Notes under the pieces: model-generated
What the model saw: only the letters and a program-made list of their open reading frames with translations
What the model was told of the DNA's origin: nothing
Database searches by the model: none
Position numbers and translations under genes: made by a program
Shown here: in pieces, positions 17,324 through 25,595 of the stretch
How the letters are laid out: each line of letters begins with the position of its first letter
Numbering within the stretch: position 1 is the first letter of the stretch
Source of the DNA: Gillisella vitis
GTDB lineage: Bacteria; Pseudomonadota; Alphaproteobacteria; Rhizobiales; Rhizobiaceae
Reading direction: 5' to 3'
Length of the DNA: 64,000 nucleotides
Assembly: GCF_014204625.1 (NCBI RefSeq)
Contig: NZ_JACHLU010000006.1
Span: 124,001-188,000, forward strand

Positions 17324-18739
17324 ATGAATCGCATTGTTCCTCTGATCCTCGCTGTCGCCCTGTTCATGGAGAATATGGATTCGACCGTCATTGCCACAGC
17401 GCTTCCGGCCATCGCCCACGATCTCGGCGTCGGTCCCATCACGCTGAAACTGGCGCTGACCTCCTATATGGTGGCACTGGCGATTTTCATTCCGGTCAGC
17501 GGCTGGATGGCGGATAAATTCGGGGCCAAACTGATTTTCCGCGCCGCCATCGTGGTGTTCACCGTCGGATCGATCTGCTGCGCCATATCTGGCACCTTGT
17601 TCGAATTTGTCGGTGCCCGCTTTCTTCAGGGCATGGGCGGCGCCATGATGACGCCGGTGGGCCGTCTGGTGCTGCTGCGCACCACCAGACGCGAAGAACT
17701 GGTTTCGGCCATGGCACTCCTGACCATTCCAGCGCTGGTTGGCCCTTTGGCCGGGCCGCCGATTGGCGGCTTCATCACCACCTATTTCACCTGGCACTGG
17801 ATTTTTCTGATCAATGTGCCGATCAGCATTATCGGCCTTGTCCTCGCCACCATTTATCTTCCGGTGATCGAACCAATCAAAACGGCACCGATTGATTATG
17901 TCGGCTTTGCGCTGACGTCGTTTGCGGCCTCCGGTGTCGTCTTTGGCCTGTCCGTTATCAGCCTGCCAGCACTTCCGCCCGAAATTGGCGTGGCAACGGT
18001 GCTTCTCGGCATTGCGTGCGGTGGCTATTACATCATCCACGCCCGCCGCCATCCGGCACCGCTTCTGGATCTCAAACTGTTTCGCAAGCCTGCCTTTCGC
18101 GCCGCCCAAACCGGCGGCACGCTTTTCCGCATCTCCACCGGGGCCATTCCCTTCCTGATGCCACTGATGCTGCAATTGGGCTTTGGCATGACGCCGTTTG
18201 AATCCGGCATGACCACGTTTGTCGGGGCGATTGGCGCAATTACCACCAAATTCATGGCGAAACGGGTGTTTGCTGCCGCAGGCTTCCGCTCTGTTCTGAT
18301 CACCGCAGGCATTGCAGGCTCTGCCACCACCTTCATGAACGCCTTTTTCACCCCGCAGACACCCCATATCCTGCTGATGTTTTTCCTGTTGGTCGCAGGC
18401 TTTTGCCGCTCGTTCTTTTTCACCGGCACCAATGCACTGGGCTATGCCGATATTGACAATGCCGAAGCCAGTCAGGCCACGTCGATCGCCTCCGTGCTGC
18501 AACAGGTCAGCCTTGCACTGGGCGTTGCCTGCGCGGCCTTCATTCTTGAAATCAGCACCGCCTTGACCGGCGACCACCTCAGCCTGGCCAATTTTCATCT
18601 GGCCTTTGGCGTGGTGGCCCTGCTGTCACTTGCCGCCATCATTCCCTATATCCGGCTGGCAAAAGATGCAGGTGCAGACGTATCCGGCCATCGCAAACCT
18701 GTCGTGGCCGCTGTGGTGGAGAGTGCTCCGGTCAAATAG
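17324..18739 (+). CDS. MFS transporter, DHA2/EmrB-like drug:H+ antiporter
   Basis: The product is about 471 residues with many hydrophobic helices, fitting the 14-TM DHA2 family. Helix 1 has MENMDSTVIATALPAIA, the family's motif D1, and LQGMGGAMMTPVGRLVLLR follows as the motif A/B region. I chose ATG 17324 because homologues start MNRIVPLILAV; an in-frame GTG at 17249 would add 25 residues that do not look like a leader. The substrate is unknown, with multidrug or acid efflux most likely. It converges with the VOC gene, three bases away. Confidence 0.82.
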   Translation: MNRIVPLILAVALFMENMDSTVIATALPAIAHDLGVGPITLKLALTSYMVALAIFIPVSGWMADKFGAKLIFRAAIVVFTVGSICCAISGTLFEFVGARFLQGMGGAMMTPVGRLVLLRTTRREELVSAMALLTIPALVGPLAGPPIGGFITTYFTWHWIFLINVPISIIGLVLATIYLPVIEPIKTAPIDYVGFALTSFAASGVVFGLSVISLPALPPEIGVATVLLGIACGGYYIIHARRHPAPLLDLKLFRKPAFRAAQTGGTLFRISTGAIPFLMPLMLQLGFGMTPFESGMTTFVGAIGAITTKFMAKRVFAAAGFRSVLITAGIAGSATTFMNAFFTPQTPHILLMFFLLVAGFCRSFFFTGTNALGYADIDNAEASQATSIASVLQQVSLALGVACAAFILEISTALTGDHLSLANFHLAFGVVALLSLAAIIPYIRLAKDAGADVSGHRKPVVAAVVESAPVK

Positions 18740-18742
18740 GGC

Positions 18743-19126
18743 CTATTCGGCGCGTTCACACACCGCCGACAGCTTATTGCCATCGGGATCGCGCACATAG
18801 CAGGCGTAAAAATGGGGATGAAAGGGCCGAAGCCCCGGTGCGCCTTCATCACTGCCGCCATGAGCCAGCGCCGCACTATAAAAAGCGTCCACATTGGCCC
18901 GGCTCAGAGCTTTCAAAGCTGTCATAGAGCCATTGCCAAAGCTGGCAGTTTTGCCATCATAGGGCTTAACCACCCAAAAGCGGCAGCGAACATCATCCGC
19001 TGCCCCATAGCCCAATTCATCACTCTCACTCACACGCCTTACATAACTGAGCGTCTCCAGTACGGCGTCATAGAACCGACCAGAGCGCTCCAGATCATTC
19101 GAGCCGAGGGTGATATAGAGAAGCAT
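18743..19126 (-). CDS. VOC-family (glyoxalase/bleomycin-resistance fold) protein
   Basis: The 127-residue protein begins MLLYITLGSNDLERSGRFYDAVLETL and ends FYACYVRDPDGNKLSAVCERAE, the paired beta-alpha-beta-beta-beta arrangement of the vicinal oxygen chelate superfamily. Possible metal ligands are the C-terminal Glu and earlier His residues. No substrate can be assigned. It lies three bases downstream of rlmE on the same strand, so it is probably co-transcribed with it. Confidence 0.8.
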   Translation of the reverse strand: MLLYITLGSNDLERSGRFYDAVLETLSYVRRVSESDELGYGAADDVRCRFWVVKPYDGKTASFGNGSMTALKALSRANVDAFYSAALAHGGSDEGAPGLRPFHPHFYACYVRDPDGNKLSAVCERAE

Positions 19127-19129
19127 GGG

Positions 19130-19906
19130 CTATAGGTCTTCGCTGGCTTGCACGTCTTCACGCGGATCGTAAGGCATATCACCCTCGTCATCATTTTGCG
19201 AAGGCATGCCGGCACGCCTACCCTTGAACCCCTTGGCAAGCAGGAACATTTCAACCGATTCCTGCCGCGATGACGCGGGCTTGATATGCATCACCTGTCG
19301 GAAATTCTGCTTGAGCATGTTCAGCAGGTCTTTTTCTGTGCCACCCTGAAAGGTTTTCGCCAGAAAATGCCCGCCTTCGGCCAGCACTTCCACGGCAAAA
19401 TAGGCCGCCACTTCGCACAGATGCATGGTGCGGATATGGTCGGTTTTCTGATGGCCGGTGGTGGGTGCCGCCATATCGGAAATCACCAGATCCGGCACAC
19501 CGCCCACCGCTTCCATCAGTTTGGCAGGTGCTTCGGGGTCCAGAAAGTCCAGTTGCAGGATTTTCACCCCCGGCAACGGGTCCATTTCAAGAAAGTCGAT
19601 GGCGGCAACGCGAGTATCCTCATCGGTGGAATGGGTGACATTGGCGGCAATCTGCGACCAGCTGCCTGGAGCCGCCCCCAGATCGATAATCCGCTTGGCC
19701 CCTTTGAGAATGCTATGCTTCTCATCAATTTCCAGCAGCTTGAAGGCCGCGCGCGCCCGATAGCCTTCCAGCTTGGCCCGCTGCACATAAGGGTCGTTGA
19801 TGTGACGCTCGATCCAGCGTCTGGACGAAGCCTTCAGCTTGCCTTTTTTGACCTTCTGGCCCAACTTGCGCCCGGTGCGATTGCCGCCGATGGGTGGTTT
19901 CACCAT
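19130..19906 (-). CDS. rlmE: 23S rRNA (uridine2552-2'-O)-methyltransferase
   Basis: RlmE (FtsJ/RrmJ) methylates U2552 in the ribosomal A loop. The 258-residue product has a basic N-terminus, [13 protein letters not shown] (with the first catalytic Lys), the SAM motif [14 protein letters not shown], the Asp in [13 protein letters not shown], and FLAKTFQGG (second catalytic Lys). The C-terminal tail is longer than in E. coli and is acidic. It lies downstream of the Ppx/GppA gene, a pairing common in rhizobia. The intervening 137 bases hold two palindromic repeats. Confidence 0.92.
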   Translation of the reverse strand: MVKPPIGGNRTGRKLGQKVKKGKLKASSRRWIERHINDPYVQRAKLEGYRARAAFKLLEIDEKHSILKGAKRIIDLGAAPGSWSQIAANVTHSTDEDTRVAAIDFLEMDPLPGVKILQLDFLDPEAPAKLMEAVGGVPDLVISDMAAPTTGHQKTDHIRTMHLCEVAAYFAVEVLAEGGHFLAKTFQGGTEKDLLNMLKQNFRQVMHIKPASSRQESVEMFLLAKGFKGRRAGMPSQNDDEGDMPYDPREDVQASEDL

Positions 19907-19965
19907 GGATTCTACTCAACTTTCTCTCAAACCGCCGCCATCATAGGCGCAGTCTTTACACTATC

Positions 19966-20066
19966 GCATTTCCGAAACGAAAAACCGTTTCACACTTTTT
20001 CTGGAAATGCTTTATCTCACGCATTTCCGAACGAAAAACCGCTTCACACTTTTTCTGGAAATGCTT
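19966..20066. repeat. two tandem rhizobial extragenic palindromes
   Basis: Two copies (19966-20013 and 20021-20066) of a roughly 47-bp element start gcatttccg and end ctggaaatgc, forming an imperfect stem with a central cactttttctgg segment. The copies differ at a few positions. They sit between the Ppx/GppA and rlmE genes and extend into the last bases of the Ppx gene. This sequence type is widespread between rhizobial genes. Confidence 0.85.
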
Positions 20067-21759
20067 TGCCCCCATAATGCCTGCGGCTGCGATTGCGCCG
20101 CCATACACCATCATCGGCCATCATGTCTGTCAACAAGCCTTCTCGCAAACCGCGATCCGCCACCCGCATCCGGCTGGACGGCCAGCGGCGGCGAATGGCT
20201 TCCAGAATGGCGCAACCCGCCAGCACCAGATCGGCCCGATCCGGCCCGATACAGGCATTGGCTGCCCGGCTCTGATAATCCCACGACAAAAGCTTGGCCT
20301 GCATGGCCGAAACCTCGTCATCGCTAAGCCACAGGCCATCAACACGTCTTCGATCATAACGCGGCAAATCCAGATGCACGCCCGCAAGTGTTGTGACCGT
20401 GCCAGAGGTGCCAATCAGATGAAAATCTTCATCGCTTGACGTCTGCCCAGAGGTGGCAATCGGCGGGCAATCAAACTGCTCCAACATGCCCGTAACTTCG
20501 GCAATCATGCCTTCAAACACCGCTGGAGTCACATCTCGCCCACCGTGGCGCTCCGAGAGTGTCACCACGCCCACCGGCAGCGATGTCCAATGGGTGATGT
20601 GGTTGGCAAGACGGCTGGAGCGGTGATCCTGAATGCGAATGACCGCAATTTCTGATGAGCCGCCGCCAATATCAAACAGCACCACCGAGCGGGTTTCGCG
20701 CCCGACCAGCGACGAGCAGCCTGACACAGCCAGCCGCGCCTCTGTCTCACGGTTGATAATTTCCAGCTCAAGCCCGGTTTCACGTCGCACCCGCGCCAGA
20801 AACGCCTCGCCATTGGCCGCCACCCGGCAAGCCTCGGTGGCAATCAACCGCTTGCGGCGCAACTCGAAACTGTTCAGCTTGGCCGCACAAATCTTCAGCG
20901 CCTCAACCGCGCGGTCCATGGCCTCTTCTGACAGCCGGCCAGATGCCGCAAGCCCCTCACCCAGACGCACAATGCGCGAAAACGCATCCACCACCCGAAA
21001 CTGGCCGGGACGGGTGGGCTGGGCAATCAGCAGGCGGCAATTGTTGGTGCCAAGATCAAGAGCTGCATAAAATTCCTGCGGATGCTCATCCATAAAATGA
21101 GGATGGGCGTGACCACGGTGTTCAGCCCGCCCCTTATCCGGGCCATGACGATCCTGACCATGACGATCCTGACCATGACGGCCACGCGCCTGCACGGCAT
21201 CTCCACCCGCCGCCCCTGCCTTGTGCGGATGCGCCACAGGCGGAACATAGCTGGGAGAATGTGACTTGGCAGCCACGCTTTTTCCGGGCTGAAGCGGACG
21301 CACCTGTCCAGCCTTGCCCCCCCGGCCTTTGCGCCGCCGCCGCGAGCTCTTGACCCGATCGGCCCCGCCCGATGCCTGATCACCAGAGGCACCGCGCAAT
21401 GACGAATCCGCTGATTTTTCATGGGATCGGCTGGCAGAATGATCTCTGGCCTGAGAACCATCCGCATGTCGGCCCAGGTGCTCCGAGCCACCTGTTTGCA
21501 CAGCAGACGCAACGGATTGCTGGCCACGATTCTTTCTGCGGCGCTTGCGCTTTTTGGCGGGCGCTGACGGATCAGTCTCTATAGAGCGTCGTTCCGAGAC
21601 AGTTTGCACTGTCCGGTCATCAGTTACAGAGGATACCGACGGCGCAGCCTTGTGGCCTTTGCGTCTTCCCCTGCCGCGACGAGAGGGCTTGCCCCCCACA
21701 CGGTCTGCCTTCGACGCCCCGTCATTTGGCGGCTTATCGCCATTACCGGGGTCTACCAC
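20044..21759 (-). CDS. Ppx/GppA phosphatase with long basic N-terminal extension
   Basis: About 230 residues of low-complexity, Lys/Arg/His/Ser-rich sequence, including KKRKRRRKNRG, SSRRRRKGRGG and HGQDRHGQDRHGPDK, precede a Ppx/GppA domain. The domain is marked by YAALDLGTNNCRLLIA, the Glu in RRETGLELEIINRE, and the phosphate loop FDIGGGSSEIAV. The enzyme should hydrolyse polyphosphate or pppGpp. I chose GTG 21759, preceded by GGAAGA at five bases; an ORF start at 21792 is also open. Canonical proteins lack the extension. The final codons (KAFPEKV) lie in an extragenic palindrome, suggesting the 3' end was altered by repeat insertion. Confidence 0.85.
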   Translation of the reverse strand: MVDPGNGDKPPNDGASKADRVGGKPSRRGRGRRKGHKAAPSVSSVTDDRTVQTVSERRSIETDPSAPAKKRKRRRKNRGQQSVASAVQTGGSEHLGRHADGSQARDHSASRSHEKSADSSLRGASGDQASGGADRVKSSRRRRKGRGGKAGQVRPLQPGKSVAAKSHSPSYVPPVAHPHKAGAAGGDAVQARGRHGQDRHGQDRHGPDKGRAEHRGHAHPHFMDEHPQEFYAALDLGTNNCRLLIAQPTRPGQFRVVDAFSRIVRLGEGLAASGRLSEEAMDRAVEALKICAAKLNSFELRRKRLIATEACRVAANGEAFLARVRRETGLELEIINRETEARLAVSGCSSLVGRETRSVVLFDIGGGSSEIAVIRIQDHRSSRLANHITHWTSLPVGVVTLSERHGGRDVTPAVFEGMIAEVTGMLEQFDCPPIATSGQTSSDEDFHLIGTSGTVTTLAGVHLDLPRYDRRRVDGLWLSDDEVSAMQAKLLSWDYQSRAANACIGPDRADLVLAGCAILEAIRRRWPSSRMRVADRGLREGLLTDMMADDGVWRRNRSRRHYGGKAFPEKV

Positions 21760-22113
21760 TGAAGTCTTCCATCTCGCCGCGCACCACCTCATATCCGGTG
21801 TGCCGCTGGCGACTGCTTGATTTTCGTTGGTAAAACTGTAGCAGGCTAACCAAACTTCTCCAAACGCTTTTTAAAAAGCCGCCCAAATGGAAGACACCAA
21901 AGCCACTCACCAGAAAAAATTTCGCGCAATCATCTCGACCAAGAATTGGACAACATATTCAATAAAAACCATATTTTATCTCGCATATCCCGGACAATCC
22001 ACCCCGATAAAAGCGCCCCGACACACCGGGCTGGATTTTTTCGAAAAAGACAGTTGCAATCACCGGACATTTGTTTATAAGCCGGTTTCATCAGACGGCA
22101 ACGCCGCCCTTGC

Positions 22114-22187
22114 TGGGGAATAGTTCAACGGTAGAACGACGGACTCTGACTCCGTTAATCTTGGTTCGAATCCAGGTTCCCCAGCCA
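22114..22187 (+). tRNA. tRNA-Gln (anticodon CTG)
   Basis: The acceptor arm TGGGGAA pairs with TTCCCCA and CCA is encoded. The D arm is AGTTCAACGGTAGAAC. The anticodon stem ACGGA/TCCGT encloses loop CTCTGAC with anticodon CTG at 22146-22148, and the T arm contains GGTTCGAATCC. It is 74 nt long with no intron. The DNA immediately downstream is AT-rich and holds a single small ORF. Confidence 0.95.
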
Positions 22188-22348
22188 AATTTTTCTCAAA
22201 TGCGATCAAATAACTGTAAATGCTGAAGCCAAATTGGATAGAGCTAGGGATTAAATGCTTGGTGTACGGACATCCTTTCCTTCTGTTCACTTGCGATCAC
22301 TAATATATACTTCATCCAACATCCACCAAGCTATGGCAGGTCGTAATA

Positions 22349-22738
22349 TTGGCTGATTATCGAGAAATATCACAAGTTTATGCTCAAGAAGGGATTAAAG
22401 CTGCGCTCCTCATTAACTCCGGTGCAGCGGTTACAATCCTTACCCAAGTGAGCAGCCTGATCGAAAAACAGAAACAGGATATTGTCCTCTGTCCAATGAT
22501 TTTCTGGTCTGTTGGCATAGCATTGTCTACAATACTATGGTTAGGCGCTTTTTTATCGACACGATATGTCGACAAAGCCCATCAAGAAGAAAAAAATGGA
22601 AATTTAGAAAAAAATAATAAAAATATTACAATATCAAATCGCTGGATGCTTTTCGCAATTGGAGGCTTCGTAGCTTCCGTGGCGGCGTTTATGATTGGGG
22701 GAATAATTCTAGCTCGCAATTTATTCGTAATGAACTAA
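22349..22738 (+). CDS. hypothetical two-TM membrane protein in AT-rich DNA
   Basis: I do not recognise this 129-residue protein. It has a short N-terminal cytosolic part, a hydrophobic helix around 47-70 (IFWSVGIALSTILWLGAFLS), a Lys/Asn/Glu-rich loop (HQEEKNGNLEKNNKN), and a second helix around 95-120. The start would be TTG 22349; no ATG is available in frame. Base composition and codon use (Asn/Lys with A/T third positions) are unlike the neighbours, which suggests horizontal transfer next to tRNA-Gln. Its reality rests on length and helix pattern only. Confidence 0.5.
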   Translation: MADYREISQVYAQEGIKAALLINSGAAVTILTQVSSLIEKQKQDIVLCPMIFWSVGIALSTILWLGAFLSTRYVDKAHQEEKNGNLEKNNKNITISNRWMLFAIGGFVASVAAFMIGGIILARNLFVMN

Positions 22739-22932
22739 TAAATTATCAATATAATAATTCGGATTTCTTTGGATTAAAACAGCAACAGAAAAGCCTTATT
22801 GGTTTGACATACTGACTGAGTTATCCAGTCCACTCCCCATCAAAGATAATCTCGAAATCCGTGATTTTCCCATTGCGCACCTTGCTTCTGTTTTGCATGG
22901 TCGCAACAGCGTATCATGTCACGGGTTCTATC

Positions 22933-24180
22933 ATGTCGGTCGATGCAATTGTTCTGGGTGCTGGTATTATTGGGGTTTCGACTGCGGTTCATCTGGCGCG
23001 GCGAGGTCAATCGGTGGTGCTGGTGGACCGGCGCGGAGCCGGGGAAGAGACCTCGTTTGGCAATGCCGGGCTTATTCAGCGTGAAGGCGTGGTGCCCTAT
23101 GGGTTTCCGCAGGAGTTGGGGTTGATTCTGCGCTATGGGCTGAACAATCGCATTGATGCCCATTATCATCCCGGTGCCTTGCCAAAGCTGTTGCCGTTTC
23201 TCTCCGCCTATTGGTGGCACTCCAACAAAAGCCGTCATGAGGTGATTGCGCGCGCCTATGCGCCGTTGATTGAAAACTCGATTAGCGAGCACAACACCCT
23301 GATTGAGGCGGCAGGCGCGCACAATCTGATCAGCAAGCGAGGCTGGATGGAGGCATTTCGCACCAACGCCGTGCGTGACAAGGAATATGCCGAAGCGGAT
23401 CGCCTGGCGCGGGAGTATGGGATCAGCTATCAAAAATTGTCGGCTGCCGAGCTGGCCCAGGCCGAGCCGCATTTGCAGGGCCATTTTTCTGGAGCGCTCA
23501 AATGGTCTGATCCGTGGTCGGTGCTGGATCCGCATGGACTGACCAAAGCCTATCTTGCCTATTTTGAGAGCCTTGGCGGGCGCTTTGTTCATGGCGATGC
23601 CAAGAGTCTGAAACAGTTCGGCAGTGGCTGGCAGGTCAAAACCGACGAAGGCCTGATCGATGGCGCAAAGGCTGTCGTGGCGCTGGGTCCATGGTCGGAG
23701 GAGATTACAGCGCCACTGGGCTATCGGTTTTTGCTCGGTGTCAAGCGCGGTTATCACATGCATTATGCCACTCAGGGCAATGCCGTGCTGAACAACTGGA
23801 CCATGGACAAGGAGCGCGGTTATTTTCTGGCCCCCATGTCCCAGGGCATCCGCCTGACCACCGGGGCAGAATTTGGCTTGCGCGATGCGCCAAAGACCCC
23901 GGTTCAGCTGGAGCGCGCCGAAAAAGTGGCCCGCACCATCTTTCCGCTGGGCAGGCGACTGGATGATGAGCCATGGATGGGTGCCCGACCCTGCACGCCC
24001 GACATGATGCCGGTGATTGGCGAGGCCCCCCGGCACAAGGGCCTGTGGCTGGCCTTTGGCCATGCCCACCATGGGCTGACGCTTGGCCCCGTTACCGGGC
24101 GCCTTCTGGCGGAAGCCATGGGTGGCGAGCAGCCATTTCTGGATATGGCCCCTTATCGACCAGAGCGGTTCCGGCCATAA
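22933..24180 (+). CDS. FAD-dependent amino-acid oxidase/dehydrogenase, DadA-like
   Basis: From ATG 22933 the product is 415 residues. It starts with the dinucleotide-binding beta-alpha-beta motif VLGAGIIGVSTAVHLARRG, then the GNAGLIQ segment typical of DadA-like D-amino-acid dehydrogenases. It ends with WMGARPCTPDMMPVIGEAP and GHAHHGLTLGPVTGRLLAE, the family's C-terminal FAD contact. It should oxidise an amino acid or related amine to the imino/oxo acid with FAD. An in-frame ATG at 22861 would add a 24-residue leader without a good ribosome-binding site. The stop codon directly abuts an extragenic repeat. Confidence 0.85.
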   Translation: MSVDAIVLGAGIIGVSTAVHLARRGQSVVLVDRRGAGEETSFGNAGLIQREGVVPYGFPQELGLILRYGLNNRIDAHYHPGALPKLLPFLSAYWWHSNKSRHEVIARAYAPLIENSISEHNTLIEAAGAHNLISKRGWMEAFRTNAVRDKEYAEADRLAREYGISYQKLSAAELAQAEPHLQGHFSGALKWSDPWSVLDPHGLTKAYLAYFESLGGRFVHGDAKSLKQFGSGWQVKTDEGLIDGAKAVVALGPWSEEITAPLGYRFLLGVKRGYHMHYATQGNAVLNNWTMDKERGYFLAPMSQGIRLTTGAEFGLRDAPKTPVQLERAEKVARTIFPLGRRLDDEPWMGARPCTPDMMPVIGEAPRHKGLWLAFGHAHHGLTLGPVTGRLLAEAMGGEQPFLDMAPYRPERFRP

Positions 24181-24227
24181 AGTTTGTCAGGAAAAAGTGG
24201 AACCCGGTTTTCCCGATAAGACAAACG
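24181..24227. repeat. rhizobial repeat, GTTTGTC...GACAAAC family
   Basis: The 47-bp element runs from agtttgtcagg to agacaaacg around a core gtggaacccggtttt. It begins on the base after the stop of the FAD oxidase. Relatives occur in this window at 31434-31456 (half), 52391-52436, 52454-52500 and 62872-62915. Confidence 0.85.
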
Positions 24228-24289
24228 AAAACAAAGTGATCTGGAGTTTGTCAGGTTCAGATTCAGTGTACACGACGCGCGTATTTCTG

Positions 24290-24343
24290 GGCTTCGCACC
24301 CCCTCATCCGGCTGCCGCCACCTTCTCCCCGTAGGGGAGAAGA
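24290..24343. repeat. rhizobial CTTCTCCCC/GGGGAGAAG repeat
   Basis: The stretch ggcttcgcaccccctcatcc to ggggagaagaa matches 61592-61649 almost base for base. It includes the short stem CTTCTCCCC-(gta)-GGGGAGAAG. It lies in the gene-free segment 24181-24660, which is made almost entirely of repeats. Confidence 0.85.
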
Positions 24344-24379
24344 AGGAAAGAACAGCAACGTTCATGGGTTCCTCGCCCT

Positions 24380-24420
24380 AAAGCCTGTCGCAGTGAATAG
24401 GATTCACTGCGACAGGCTTT
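24380..24420 (+). terminator. perfect 19-bp hairpin followed by T-runs
   Basis: AAAGCCTGTCGCAGTGAAT pairs perfectly with ATTCACTGCGACAGGCTTT around a three-base loop. It is followed by agcttttttgttttt on the plus strand. It could terminate transcription leaving the FAD oxidase gene, although it is embedded in mosaic repeat DNA. Confidence 0.65.
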
Positions 24421-24430
24421 AGCTTTTTTG

Positions 24431-24485
24431 TTTTTCGCATGTACGTTATCGTTTTATTGAGGACAATAAAACGCGACATGCTTTA
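24431..24485 (+). repeat. 55-bp dispersed repeat, copy A (GTTTTATTG...CAATAAAAC)
   Basis: This runs from tttttcgcatgtacgttatc to acgcgacatgcttta with a central hairpin GTTTTATTG-agga-CAATAAAAC. Copies B (31465-31519, same orientation), C (44858-44900, inverted) and D (about 45385-45432, inverted) share the layout. Confidence 0.9.
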
Positions 24486-24551
24486 GCGGGGAGAGGTCCG
24501 CCGAGCAAAGCGGAGGCGGCGTGAGGGGGAGCCAAGCACTCAATGCTAAAA

Positions 24552-24590
24552 TGGAGTGTGTCAGGTTCAGATTGAACCAGACACACTCCA
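24552..24590. repeat. palindrome of the GGTTCA...TGAACC family
   Basis: TGGAGTGTGTC and GACACACTCCA enclose GGTTCA-gat-TGAACC, with one A-A mismatch. Related palindromes lie at 52339-52371 and around 62990-63014. Confidence 0.8.
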
Positions 24591-24605
24591 GCGACAACGG
24601 ATATA

Positions 24606-24636
24606 AAAAACGCCCGAACCAGTTGGTCGGGCGTTT
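24606..24636 (-). terminator. Rho-independent terminator of rirA
   Basis: On the minus strand the stem AAACGCCCGA/TCGGGCGTTT with a nine-base loop is followed by a run of six or more T. It lies 24 bases after the rirA stop codon. Confidence 0.88.
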
Positions 24637-24660
24637 GAATGCTCTTGTATGTCAGCCAGA

Positions 24661-25131
24661 TCAGGCGGCAGGCGCAGAGGCAATGCGCGGAATATCGTCC
24701 ATGCCGAGCAGAAAGTTGATTTGCGGGCGGGCCTTGACCAGATCATCAATGGAATATTCCATCAGCACCGCAAAAAAGGCATTCAGGGCCTTGCGCAGGG
24801 CCGAGTTGAGACCACAGCTGTCAATCAGCGGACAATCCACATCACCATCGTCTTCAAAACATTCGGCCATGGCAAAGCTGTCTTCTGTTACCTTGACCAC
24901 ATCAAACAGGCTGATCGTTTCCGGCGCACGACCAAGCCGCACACCACCGTTGCGACCGCGCACGGTTTCAATCAGGCCGGCTTTGGTAAGAGGTTGCAGG
25001 ATTTTGAACAGGAACAGTTCTGACACGCCATAGGCCTTGGCGATTTCCGGAATCCGGCTCAAATGGTCCTTGTTGGCTGCGCAATACATCAGCATCCGCA
25101 CTGCGTAATTTGTCTGCTTGGTCAAGCGCAT
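24661..25131 (-). CDS. rirA: Rrf2-family iron-responsive regulator RirA
   Basis: The 156-residue protein begins MRLTKQTNYAVRMLMYCAAN and has a winged HTH (about 1-80) and three clustered cysteines (about residues 91, 100 and 106, in AECFEDDGDVDCPLIDSCG), the [Fe-S] ligands of RirA/NsrR proteins. The sequence is close to rhizobial RirA as I remember it. In rhizobia RirA senses iron through its cluster and represses iron-uptake genes when iron is plentiful. It is monocistronic, with its own terminator. An AT-rich leader lies between it and the mmsA terminator. Confidence 0.93.
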   Translation of the reverse strand: MRLTKQTNYAVRMLMYCAANKDHLSRIPEIAKAYGVSELFLFKILQPLTKAGLIETVRGRNGGVRLGRAPETISLFDVVKVTEDSFAMAECFEDDGDVDCPLIDSCGLNSALRKALNAFFAVLMEYSIDDLVKARPQINFLLGMDDIPRIASAPAA

Positions 25132-25321
25132 CCGAAACTCCTCAACGTGTCTGCCTGAGACTTATATAATGACTTTTGTAGTTTTGAACAATTCCAAAAT
25201 TAAGTTTTTCTCCAGCCAATCCCCTTGAAATGCGGTGATTCGCAAGCGCTCAACAAAAGTTGATCAGAAAAGTATGGATTTTATTGGTGAAAATTACAAC
25301 TGCTCATATTCAAGACATAAA

Positions 25322-25346
25322 AAGGCGGGCCTGTTCAGCCCGCCTT
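25322..25346 (-). terminator. Rho-independent terminator downstream of the mmsA array
   Basis: On the minus strand AAGGCGGGC/GCCCGCCTT with a seven-base loop is followed by a T-run. It lies 34 bases after the last stop of the mmsA 3' repeat array, so the array is probably transcribed with mmsA. Confidence 0.88.
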
Positions 25347-25380
25347 GATAACGCATCAGAAAATCAACAAACCCTCAAGT

Positions 25381-25488
25381 TTATTTCATCGTTGGCATCA
25401 CAAACTCTGCGCCATCCTTGATGCCAGCCCGCGCACCCGCAGCAAACGAAGTGCCGCGAGGATGCGCAGACAGACAAACCGGAGGCAT
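25381..25488 (-). CDS. mini-ORF 2 of the mmsA 3' array (35 aa)
   Basis: ATG at 25488 overlaps the preceding stop as TGATG and the frame ends at TAA 25381. It would give MPPVCLSAHPRGTSFAAGAR followed by the MmsA C-terminal 15-mer AGIKDGAEFVMPTMK. There is no separate ribosome-binding site, so translation would need coupling to mini-ORF 1. It may be only a by-product of the duplication. Confidence 0.3.
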   Translation of the reverse strand: MPPVCLSAHPRGTSFAAGARAGIKDGAEFVMPTMK

Positions 25489-25595
25489 CACTTCATCGTT
25501 GGCATCACGAATTCAGCGCCATCCTTGATACCAGCCCGCGTAACCGCAGCAAACGAAGTGCCGCGAGGATGCGCAGACAGACAAACCGGAGGCAT
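25488..25595 (-). CDS. mini-ORF 1 of the mmsA 3' array (35 aa)
   Basis: ATG at 25595 overlaps the mmsA stop as TGATG. The product resembles mini-ORF 2, with VT in place of GA at residues 18-19. It ends in the same MmsA-derived C-terminus and overlaps mini-ORF 2 by one base. Coupled translation is possible but unproven. Confidence 0.3.
   Translation of the reverse strand: MPPVCLSAHPRGTSFAAVTRAGIKDGAEFVMPTMK

Noticed and set aside
17306-18598. 430-codon open frame antisense to the MFS transporter
   Set aside because: It is rich in Gly/Gln/His/Asn/Lys without hydrophobic pattern, a typical mirror of a membrane-protein gene, and has no recognisable domain.
22114-22187. Duplicated att core of tRNA-Gln downstream
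   Set aside because: No second copy of the T-arm/acceptor sequence is visible within the following kilobase.
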